From: Desulfobacterales bacterium HSG2
GTDB lineage: Bacteria > Desulfobacterota > Desulfobacteria > Desulfobacterales > 4be13
Reading direction: 5' to 3'
NCBI GenBank assembly: GCA_030378035.1
Contig: JAUCGI010000033.1
Span: 1 to 38,528 of the forward strand
Length of the DNA stretch: 38,528 bases
The position numbers and the translations under genes are program-made. Positions 31,873 to 38,110 of the stretch are shown piece after piece (position 1 is the first letter of the stretch; each line of letters opens with the position of its first letter). The notes beneath the pieces are model-generated. The model had not been told where the DNA came from. It did no database searches and saw only the letters and a list, made by a program, of their open reading frames with translations.

Positions 31873-32332
31873 TCACACCAGGGTAGGCATTTTGAGAATC
31901 TTGTTTGACAGTATGTTTCGCCAACTGTCAAGAGGGCCAAGCACGGGATCACGGACAAATTCACCGTAGTGACAGGCAATGTCATTGACCAGTTCGATTT
32001 TCAGTTCGATTGTATCATATTCAAACTCCTTTGTCAGAAAGAGCCTTGTGTAATTTCTCATACTTCTGAAGCCGATCATAATCAATCTGAAACTCACCAT
32101 TTGGCTGGGCTGCTTCAAACGCTGCGAATATCTGGCGGACATAGTGTGAATAATTCTGTTCCTGATTTACAAACAAATCCGGATCATCTGAATATCTGTG
32201 GTGAAAATATCCCCTATCGAGAGCGGTACCACCGGTTAGATAAAAGGGTGTGTTCATTTCTTTTACGATATTCAGGGATCCATCCTGAAAAGGATACAGT
32301 CTCTCCCTGTAAAATTTGTCGTACAAACTCAT
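31873..32332 (-). pseudogene. AbiEii-like nucleotidyltransferase, frameshifted and truncated
   Basis: AbiEii-type toxins are nucleotidyltransferases. ATG 32332 (AGGAA upstream) reads MSLYDKFYRERLYPFQDGSL, TPFYLTGGTALDRGYFHHRY and SDDPDLFVNQEQNYSHYV. In PDLF, Pro replaces the residue usually found before the second Asp. The frame ends at LHKALSDKGV. In the next frame the protein continues LTKEFEYDTIELKIELVNDI, ACHYGEFVRDPVLGPLDSWR and NILSNKI. Removing one base of the AAA at 32038-32040 (+ strand) joins them as KALLTKEFEYD. After SNKI the sequence departs from the family, so the C-terminal half is missing. Hence a double-damaged remnant. Confidence 0.78.
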
Positions 32333-32403
32333 ATTTTTCCTGTGATTCTGCCGGTCGGAGTCCGGAGGTGACATTTTTTGTAAGCAATTCTGTCAATCCG
32401 GCA

Positions 32404-32490
32404 AGTCCGCTTCGACAAGCCCGCTTCGACAAGCTCAGCGAACGACCGCCGCCGTGCCTGAGCTTGTCGAAGGGTGAGCTTGTCGAAGGG
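32404..32490. repeat. nested CTTCGACAAGCTCAG inverted repeat
   Basis: CTTCGACAAGCTCAG at 32424-32438 and its complement at 32458-32472 flank a GC-rich loop. Extra CTTCGACAAGC and GCTTGTCGAAG copies lie outside. This kind of repeat is widely dispersed in bacterial genomes. Here it stands at the 3' end of the DUF218 gene (32494) and could terminate its transcript. Confidence 0.8.
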
Positions 32491-32493
32491 GAT

Positions 32494-33192
32494 CTAATGA
32501 AAAAAAAGAAACAATGACTTCATATATTTCAGAAAGGCGATCTGTTTCGGGTTCTCCTCAGGCAGACATCCTCTGATCTTATAGATCAGAAGTTCGCCGG
32601 TGCTGCCCCATAATTTGACCATTTCATTGTATATTATTTTCTTTCCTCTCCAAGATCGCAAGTCATTTTTTCCTGTTCCTCCTGTCACCCCGAAAGCCCT
32701 GATTTTGACATTATTGCCTAAAAGGAGGACTTTGAGCAGAAAATAGGAGCGAGGAAGATGATAGGAGGATGTGACAAGGAGAACCGATTTGAAGCCGTGT
32801 TCTGCAATAATCTTTCTTGTATATACAGCGTTTTCAAATGTTGTCCGGGCCTTATCCTCAACAATACACCTGACTGTTGAAGGTCGTCTGTGTTTCCTGT
32901 CATAAACTTTCAACGCTTCCTGATCTGCCGGGGAAATGACCAGACAGGGTGCGTACCCTGAATTGGCAAGCGCATATCCTGTTTCTGTTCTTTTTGCCCC
33001 GCCGGCAAAGACAACAATAAGCTCCGATGTTTCAGAAGAAACATTGTTAGACAGGATTTGGTGGAAATAAATGATTTCCCCTACAATAATCAATCCTATT
33101 AGTAGGACTAAAAAAATCACAATTTTGAAAACTATTTTCCTGTGGGGTTGAGAAAAACATGTTTTTTCCAAAACAGGACTGAAAGCGCGCAT
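32494..33192 (-). CDS. DUF218 (ElyC/SanA/YdcF-like) membrane protein
   Basis: The 232-residue protein has a short cytoplasmic N-terminus, one membrane helix (IVFKIVIFLVLLIGLIIVGE, about residues 20-40), and a DUF218 domain. The domain is shown by ELIVVFAGGAKRTETGYALA, PCLVISPADQEAL, VEDKARTTFENAVYTRKII and LLVTSSYHLPRSYFLLKVL. ElyC and SanA act in envelope biogenesis and undecaprenyl-phosphate metabolism or vancomycin resistance; the reaction is not established. ATG 33192 follows GGAGAATAGGGA. It sits within a polysaccharide region, consistent with an envelope role. The frame is intact. Confidence 0.82.
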   Translation of the reverse strand: MRAFSPVLEKTCFSQPHRKIVFKIVIFLVLLIGLIIVGEIIYFHQILSNNVSSETSELIVVFAGGAKRTETGYALANSGYAPCLVISPADQEALKVYDRKHRRPSTVRCIVEDKARTTFENAVYTRKIIAEHGFKSVLLVTSSYHLPRSYFLLKVLLLGNNVKIRAFGVTGGTGKNDLRSWRGKKIIYNEMVKLWGSTGELLIYKIRGCLPEENPKQIAFLKYMKSLFLFFH

Positions 33193-33249
33193 TCCCTATT
33201 CTCCGGTTCCTATTTTTCCCGAAGTTTTCCAAAGTTTAATAAACTTGGG

Positions 33250-34075
33250 AATCCTGACATGGAAAAATATACGATCAAATTTTATTTAAACCGTATTTTA
33301 AGTAAGAAATGCTCAGAAGTCAAATGTTTTATTATCCCCTTGCAAAAAACTGGGAAATTCCACGGAAAAGAGGCCGGCATCCCCGAATGCGGTCCCTTTT
33401 TTCCTGCCTGTAAGGGCAGAATATCATTTTTTCTTTTTACGTTTCCGCAGAGAAGCTTCGATTTCTTTGGCAAACCCTTCACGACTTCTTCAGGAAATAG
33501 ATAGATAACTGCCCATTTCAATGACCTGTTCGGGGTCAGTTCCTGTTTCATGGGAGCACTTCCTTTGGAAAAGTGTCCATTTTAATGACCTGTTCAGGGT
33601 CAGTTCCTGTTTCATGGGAGCACTTCTTTTGGAAAAGTGTCCATTTTAATGACCTGTTCAGGGGTCAGTTCCTGTTTCATGGGAGCACCCCTTTTGAAAA
33701 AGCATAGCCCTTTCAGAAACCAGAACAGTTTAGTTTCTCGAAAAGCGGGTCGGCATTCTGTTTTTTCAGGGTTCCGAATGCGGCCTTTTTTTCCCGTGTC
33801 CGGCCTGTAGACCGGAATATCTTTTTGAGTTCCCGCAGATAAGCTTCAATTTCTTTGACAGACAGCCCTTCCAGGATATCTTCGGACTTCCTGTTTCATG
33901 GAAGCACCTCCTTTGGAAAACCAGTGTTTCCACAAGCTTTGCAGCAACCAGGGCAATTTCATGGAAAACGAGCCAATATTCTGACCTTTCAGTATTCTGA
34001 AAACAGCTTTTTTTTCTTGCATCCGGCTTGCAAAGCATTTGATAATTTCGTGGCAATGTGCTTACCTTCACACCA
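33250..34075 (-). pseudogene. graveyard of 3'-end fragments of the multicopy gene family
   Basis: Several stretches repeat pieces of the gene at 24298-24903: MKQELTPEQVIEMG-like ends, GFAKEIEASLRKR-like and EGLSVKEIEAYLRELKK-like segments, and blocks matching KRAAFRILKAQNIGSFSVKL followed by LWFLQGLWKH. At least three eroded tandem units can be counted from the recurring GGAAAA-CCAGTGTTTCC and AATGCGG landmarks. All frames are short and broken. I see no functional gene in this 800-bp region. Confidence 0.7.
33512..33702. repeat. 64-bp tandem repeat, three copies
   Basis: Units at 33512-33575, 33576-33639 and 33640-33702 each contain AATGACCTGTTC, GGGTCAGTTCCTGTTTCATG and GGAGCAC, about 90 percent alike. 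They encode (- strand) the PMKQELTPEQVI end of the multicopy family. The same unit occurs singly near 24309-24372. Confidence 0.88.
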
Positions 34076-34086
34076 TCGGAAAATCA

Positions 34087-34371
34087 TCATCCGACAAAGT
34101 TGAACTCCACTTTATCTTTTCCCAAGGCTTTGAATATCCGACATATCATATCTATGCCTGCTGATACCTGAGCATTCTCAATCCGGCTGATTACGGCCGG
34201 AGTGGTATGCGCTTTCTCAGCCAGCATCTTCATCGAAAGCGACTGAGACACCCTCTCCTGATGAACTGCCTCTGCAAGAACAATCCTTGCCCGAACTTCC
34301 TCAGCAAATTTTTCAGCCTTCGGATGCCTGTCTGCCTCCCCAAAAACATCGAAATATTTTTTTGCTTTCAT
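34087..34371 (-). CDS. higA: HigA-like XRE-family antitoxin
   Basis: The 94-residue protein has an N-terminal helical arm (MKAKKYFDVFGEADRHPKAE) and an XRE helix-turn-helix, RVSQSLSMKMLAEKAHTTPA followed by VISRIENAQVSAGIDMICRI. It ends FKALGKDKVEFNFVG, a normal domain end. The antitoxin follows the toxin, as in HigBA. ATG 34371 is about 27 bases after the toxin stop, with GGAGG in the spacer. It should bind the toxin and repress the promoter at 34875-34902. A truncated paralogue is at 26741-26965. Confidence 0.87.
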   Translation of the reverse strand: MKAKKYFDVFGEADRHPKAEKFAEEVRARIVLAEAVHQERVSQSLSMKMLAEKAHTTPAVISRIENAQVSAGIDMICRIFKALGKDKVEFNFVG

Positions 34372-34397
34372 AATTCCTCCGAATCTTACGAATCGTC

Positions 34398-34826
34398 TTA
34401 AATGTTAAGTGGCAAAGAATGCCTGCTTTTCAGATAATCCCCGATGTATCTCTCAACTCGTTTTATAAATTCCTGCTCGACCTTGGTGATCTTCCTTTTC
34501 TTCGCTTTCTGATACAAATCGGGCTTGTCGAATGCATCGAAGATGACTATCTTGTCTTTGTCTCCGAAGGTGAGGAAGGCGATTCTTACCAGATTTTTTC
34601 CTTCCTTGATTTTCAGTATCCCAATCTCATTTGTTTCTCTGATTTCGCGGCATTTGTAGGATTTTATGACAGGGGGAACATAATAAGCCCCTTTTTTAAC
34701 GGCCAGGTGACAGATATGCTCCCTTATGCTGATAATTTTTTTAACCCTTTTCTCTTTTGCTTTTTCAGGCTCATTATCATGCGGAGCATACTTTTGCAGT
34801 AAATACTCCAGAAAAGGGGCTTCCAA
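34398..34826 (-). CDS. higB: HigB/RelE-fold toxin-like protein
   Basis: The protein contains HICHLAVKKGAYYVPPVIKS, NEIGILKIKEGKNLVRIAFL, IVIFDAFDKPDLYQKAKKRK and QEFIKRVERYIGDYLKSRHS, the pattern of phage-derived Gp49-like/HigB toxins with the C-terminal R and K residues that act in mRNA cleavage. The coordinates use TTG 34826. Open sequence continues upstream without a start codon (IIEIRWYAFVNDDDE), and that part also looks native. ATG 34879 with AAGG before it would be in frame if one base were added after it, so the true start may be lost by a one-base deletion. Alternatively TTG is used. The gene is the intact partner of the fragment at 27001-27122. Confidence 0.75.
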   Translation of the reverse strand: MEAPFLEYLLQKYAPHDNEPEKAKEKRVKKIISIREHICHLAVKKGAYYVPPVIKSYKCREIRETNEIGILKIKEGKNLVRIAFLTFGDKDKIVIFDAFDKPDLYQKAKKRKITKVEQEFIKRVERYIGDYLKSRHSLPLNI

Positions 34827-34874
34827 CTCGTCATCGTCATTTACAAAAGCATACCATCTTATTTCTATAATTTT

Positions 34875-34902
34875 ATCATATTACCTTATCAGATAATGTC
34901 AA
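34875..34902 (-). promoter_or_regulatory. sigma-70-type promoter upstream of higBA
   Basis: On the - strand TTGACA (34897-34902) and TATGAT (34875-34880) are 16 bases apart. The spacer contains TTATCTGATAAGG, an imperfect palindrome that could be the antitoxin operator. It overlaps the ATG at 34879, which favours a start codon further downstream. Confidence 0.7.
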
Positions 34903-34994
34903 GTATCTGTGATCAAAATATCCTCTGCTGAGTGCGATTCCATATCAAAAATAATTTTTTTATATAACAAGCGACTTCTGGAGTCTGGATACAA

Positions 34995-35034
34995 AAAAAT
35001 CCGTTATCAGTTTTTGAACTGATAACGGATTTTT
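34995..35034 (-). terminator. intrinsic terminator after the aminotransferase gene
   Basis: A 16-bp stem AAAAATCCGTTATCAG and its complement with an 8-nt loop has seven T residues after it on the - strand and five on the + strand. It would end the sugar operon transcript that stops at 35082. It is a near copy of the terminator at 28138-28171. Confidence 0.88.
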
Positions 35035-35062
35035 GTTTTTCTGAATAAGTTTTTGAATACAT

Positions 35063-35090
35063 GATCCGGAGTGCCAAAGTTTTACTTTGG
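35063..35090. repeat. GATCCGGAGTGCCAAAGTTT hairpin repeat
   Basis: Third copy of the hairpin repeat. It includes the stop codon of the aminotransferase gene (35082-35084). Together with the terminator it forms a module repeated at 28138-28203. Confidence 0.8.
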
Positions 35091-36242
35091 TCGTGTCCGA
35101 GATTTCAGTATGATTTCAATGACCCGGTCCATATCTTCCGTTGTCATGGCCGAGCCTGAGGGGAGACACAGTCCCCGGTTAAATAAGTCTTCTGCCACAG
35201 TTCCTTGTATGGCTCTTGACGGATAATTCTTTTGAAATACTGGCTGTAGATGCATGGGTTTCCATACAGGCCGGGATTCGATATTTTCGGCTTCCAAAGC
35301 CAGCCTAACGGTCTCCCGATCAACGCCGAAGGTTTCAGGGGTTATCAAAATCACGGTGAGCCACCGGGTTGCTCTTCCATAAGGGGCTTCCGGCATAAAT
35401 TCAATACCTGGAACATCATCTAAGGCTCTTTTATAATATTCAAATATCCTCTGTTTTGCTTTCACTCTTTCATCCAGTACCCTGATCTGCCCCCTCCCGA
35501 TGCCTGCAATGATATTGCTCATGCGGTAGTTGTATCCTATTTGAGAGTGTTCATAATGGGAAGCCGGATCCCGGGCCTGTTGGGATAAAAATCTTGCCTG
35601 TTCAATGAGTTCTCTGTCTTTTGATGCCAGCATACCGCCGCCCGAGGTAGAGATGATCTTGTTTCCATTGAATGAAAAAATAGCTGCTCTGGCTCCGAGT
35701 CCCGCGCTTCGTCCTTTGTAAACAGCACCCAGGGCCTCTGCTGAATCAATGATAACAGGAATATCATAAGGTGTGCATATTTCCATAATTCGGTCGTAAT
35801 CTGCACATTGTCCGTAAAGGTCTGTGGGAATAACCGCTTTGGGCAGTTTGCCATGTCTTTTACATCGGTCCAGTTCTTCAGCCAACAAATCAGGGTTCAT
35901 ATTCCAGGAGGTGTGATCCGCATCAATGAATACAGGTTTTGCCCCGAGAAATGTGGCTGGCGACACGCTGCCGATAAAGGTAAGGGTTGACGCAAAGACT
36001 TCATCTCCCGGTTTCACACCTAATATTCTGAGTGCCAGATGCATTGCGGCGGTTCCGCTGGACAGAGCCACGGCATGGGGAATTCCTGTTTTTTCAGAAA
36101 ATTCCTTTTCAAAGGCATCCACCTGGGGTCCGAGCGGGGCGATATAATTGCTGTCAAAGGCTTCCTGTACAAAATGTATTTCTTCTCCGCCCATGTGGGG
36201 GGGGGAAAGGAATATGCGAGATTTTTTTGAATGTTCAGTCAT
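35082..36242 (-). CDS. pglE: DegT/DnrJ/EryC1 family aminotransferase (PglE-like)
   Basis: These PLP enzymes aminate keto sugars. The 386-residue protein begins SRIFLSPPHMGGEEIHFVQE and has FDSNYIAPLGPQVDAFEKEF, ALSSGTAAMHLALRILG, GDEVFASTLTFIGS, VIIDSAEALGAVYKG and the PLP lysine in FSFNGNKIISTSGGGML, then NYRMSNIIAGIGRGQI. It matches aminotransferases acting on UDP-4-keto-6-deoxy-GlcNAc, consistent with the neighbouring dehydratase and PglD-like gene. ATG 36242 overlaps the end of the broken acetyltransferase by eight bases. The codons for LSPP are in a run of nine C residues (36197-36205, G on the + strand), so slippage would switch the gene off. It is followed by an intrinsic terminator. 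Confidence 0.9.
   Translation of the reverse strand: MTEHSKKSRIFLSPPHMGGEEIHFVQEAFDSNYIAPLGPQVDAFEKEFSEKTGIPHAVALSSGTAAMHLALRILGVKPGDEVFASTLTFIGSVSPATFLGAKPVFIDADHTSWNMNPDLLAEELDRCKRHGKLPKAVIPTDLYGQCADYDRIMEICTPYDIPVIIDSAEALGAVYKGRSAGLGARAAIFSFNGNKIISTSGGGMLASKDRELIEQARFLSQQARDPASHYEHSQIGYNYRMSNIIAGIGRGQIRVLDERVKAKQRIFEYYKRALDDVPGIEFMPEAPYGRATRWLTVILITPETFGVDRETVRLALEAENIESRPVWKPMHLQPVFQKNYPSRAIQGTVAEDLFNRGLCLPSGSAMTTEDMDRVIEIILKSRTRPK
36197..36205. repeat. nine-base homopolymer in the aminotransferase gene
   Basis: G9 on the + strand (C9 in the gene) lies at codons 12-15 of the aminotransferase. The present length keeps the frame open. A change of one base would stop translation after about 15 residues. 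Confidence 0.85.
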
Positions 36243-36813
36243 TTGATTTATCGCCTTCCTTTATCACTTTGGCCGGAACGCCGACGGCAGTTGTGTTGTC
36301 GGGAATATCACAATTAACGAAACTGAAAGCACCGATGATGGCGTTCTCTCCGATGGTCACGCCCGGCATGACAACGCTGTGACTGCCGATTCTGGCGTTT
36401 TTTTTCAGTCTGATCCGGCTTTTTTTATTGTCAATGGTGGAAACAGAATAAAGTGAGCAATGAGAGCCGATTTGAACAAAGTCTTCAATTGTAACGCCGT
36501 ATTTGGCGTTAATGTAGGAGAACGCTCCTATATCTGTTTTGTAGCCCAGTTCAAGATTAGGCCGTCTAAAAAATGCCGTTTTCAGCCATTATTTTCTGCC
36601 CGGTTTCCGGCCCCTGAAAAATCTGACCGCAATGCCCGTTTTAACAGGAATCAGCTTAATATCAGGGGCCGGAAAGCGGGCAGAGGGAATCAGCTAATTT
36701 AGACGGACTAGTTCAAGATTATCTTTATGCTGGACAACCCAGTTGTATTTTGTCGGTTTTCCCTCTTTGATTTCAGGGTATTTCCAATCTGCGAAACGAC
36801 TCTTTTGTGTTAC
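36235..36813 (-). pseudogene. hexapeptide-repeat acetyltransferase broken by a 151-bp element
   Basis: The frame reads SRFADWKYPEIKEGKPTKYN then WVVQHKDNLEL, is interrupted, and resumes at GYKTDIGAFSYINAKYGVTI, EDFVQIGSHCSLYSV, ARIGSHSVVMPGVTIGENAI, IGAFSFVNCDIPDN and VGVPAKVIKEG. This is a left-handed beta-helix acyltransferase of sugar loci. The element brings a TAG seven codons after NLEL, so no full protein is made. No ATG, GTG or TTG start is visible upstream; the frame would be continuous with the PglD-like gene if the G tract at 36839-36847 had ten bases instead of nine. The stop overlaps the aminotransferase ATG. Confidence 0.88.
36559..36709. mobile_element. 151-bp inverted-repeat element, copy 2, with 11-bp target duplication
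   Basis: AGTTCAAGATT flanks the element at 36548-36558 and 36710-36720. Ends are AGGCCGTCTAAA and TTTAGACGGACT. Length and interior match copy 1 at 24942-25092. Removing the element and one flank restores the acetyltransferase frame as HKDNLELGYKTDIG. Confidence 0.93.
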
Positions 36814-37487
36814 TTCTTTTTCAAGGATTTCGCCGGCACCCCCCCCCAAGTTTCAAAGGGCGGAACAGATTTTGTAACACAAGCGCCGGCTCCGATAACC
36901 GCATTATCCCCTATGGTAAGAGGATTTTCCTCTGTTCCGTTGATGATAACTGCTCCTGTTCCGACATAAACACGCTTTCCAAAATGGACCCATCCGGAAA
37001 CATGAACCCCCGGGGCAAGTGTTGTATAATCACCCATAATAACGTCATGACCGATGGTACAGTCCAGATTGATCTGCACATGATGTCCGAGCCTGATGTT
37101 TGTTGTCAGAATATTACCTGCACATATAACCACACCTTCACTGATTTCAACCCATTGGGAACTCTCGGTGGCAGGATGAATAATTGTTTCAAAAACAAAT
37201 CCTTCATCAGCCACTTTATTCATCAGTTTTTCCCGTATCTTCGGATTGCCGATCCCTCCGACAACAGCGGCTTCGGGATATTGTTTTTTTGCCTCTCTGA
37301 GGTTTAGAATAGGGATATTGTTCAGATGTGTCCCATGTTTTTCCTCATCATCATCAATAAAACATATGACATTATAATTCATGCTTCTTTTGGCACATGA
37401 CTGAATTAGCCATGCCAATTCTCTGCCAAAACCGCTTGCGCCGTATATAGCGATTAATTTTTCTTTTTTTTGAATATTCTCAGTCAT
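36810..37487 (-). CDS. pglD: PglD-like sugar O/N-acetyltransferase
   Basis: PglD-type enzymes acetylate the 4-amino group made by the aminotransferase. The 225-residue protein has an N-terminal Rossmann-like domain (KLIAIYGASGFGRELAWLIQ, VICFIDDDEEKHG, PEAAVVGGIGNPKIREKLMN) and a C-terminal left-handed beta-helix of hexapeptide repeats (GVVICAGNILTTNIRLGHHV, QINLDCTIGHDVIMGDYTTL, APGVHVSGWVHFGKRVYVGT). The His in IGHDV is the usual catalytic base. ATG 37487 has GAGGAGATGC upstream; earlier in-frame codons overlap the sugar transferase gene and are not family-like. The end GGVPAKSLKKK depends on a nine-G tract (36839-36847). It is consistent with a UDP-bacillosamine-type pathway. Confidence 0.9.
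   Translation of the reverse strand: MTENIQKKEKLIAIYGASGFGRELAWLIQSCAKRSMNYNVICFIDDDEEKHGTHLNNIPILNLREAKKQYPEAAVVGGIGNPKIREKLMNKVADEGFVFETIIHPATESSQWVEISEGVVICAGNILTTNIRLGHHVQINLDCTIGHDVIMGDYTTLAPGVHVSGWVHFGKRVYVGTGAVIINGTEENPLTIGDNAVIGAGACVTKSVPPFETWGGVPAKSLKKK
36839..36847. repeat. nine-base homopolymer at the end of the PglD-like gene
   Basis: C9 on the + strand (G9 in the gene) encodes WGGV near the C-terminus. With nine bases the protein ends GGVPAKSLKKK, a normal family end. With ten it would read GGGAGEILEKEVTQKSRF and run into the following acetyltransferase frame. Confidence 0.85.
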
Positions 37488-37516
37488 ATCTAAGCATCTC
37501 CTCTCTATTTGTTCCT

Positions 37517-38110
37517 TCAACTGTTTGTTCCTCTGAATTCTTCCATCGTTGCATGACCAGCCTGACTGATCCCTTCCCGTCTGACAACTTTCAGAATGGT
37601 CATGATTATGATCTTCATGTCCAGCCATAGAGACTGATGATCCACATACCAGACATCCAAGTTGAATTTTTCTTCCCAGGTAATGGCGTTTCGTCCGTTT
37701 ATCTGGGCCCAGCCTGTGAGTCCCGGTTTGACTTCATGGCGCCTTGCCTGTTCTGGTGTGTATCGTTCCAGATATTGCATGAGCAGGGGGCGGGGACCGA
37801 CAATGCTCATTTCGCCTTTCAGGATGTTGAAGAGTTCGGGGAGTTCATCTAAGGATGTGGAGCGTAAAAATCTTCCGAACCAGGTCAGACGCTCTTTGTC
37901 CGGCAAGAGAGAACCGCTTTTGTCATAAGCATTGAGCATGGTACGGAATTTGTAAATTGTAAATGGTTTTCCGTGAAGTCCGGGTCTGGTCTGCTTGAAA
38001 AACACCGGATTTTCCATAGTCAGACGGATGACTCCGGCAATCAGAATCATCAGCGGAGACAGCAGAAAGTACACGGGGATTGTTAATATAAGATCAAAAA
38101 TTCGTTTCAT
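37517..38110 (-). CDS. pglC: initiating sugar phosphate transferase (PglC/WecA-like bacterial sugar transferase)
   Basis: Small polyprenyl-phosphate glycosyl-1-phosphate transferases of this family start glycan assembly on undecaprenyl phosphate. The 197-residue protein has a membrane hairpin at the start (MKRIFDLILTIPVYFLLSPL), then PVFFKQTRPGLHGKPFTIYK, FRTMLNA, LDELPELFNILKGEMSIVGP with the Asp-Glu catalytic dyad, RPLLMQYLERY and HEVKPGLTGWAQINGRN. The size is that of the PglC type, with no extra N-terminal domain. ATG 38110 is used; a GTG at 38137 with AAAGAG upstream is possible and would add nine residues. It is the first gene of the - strand pgl-like operon seen here. Confidence 0.92.
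   Translation of the reverse strand: MKRIFDLILTIPVYFLLSPLMILIAGVIRLTMENPVFFKQTRPGLHGKPFTIYKFRTMLNAYDKSGSLLPDKERLTWFGRFLRSTSLDELPELFNILKGEMSIVGPRPLLMQYLERYTPEQARRHEVKPGLTGWAQINGRNAITWEEKFNLDVWYVDHQSLWLDMKIIIMTILKVVRREGISQAGHATMEEFRGTNS

Noticed and set aside
32214..32432. Frame overlapping the AbiEii-like start (EKYEFVRQILQGETVSF)
   Set aside because: It overlaps the better-supported AbiEii frame and has no recognisable family.
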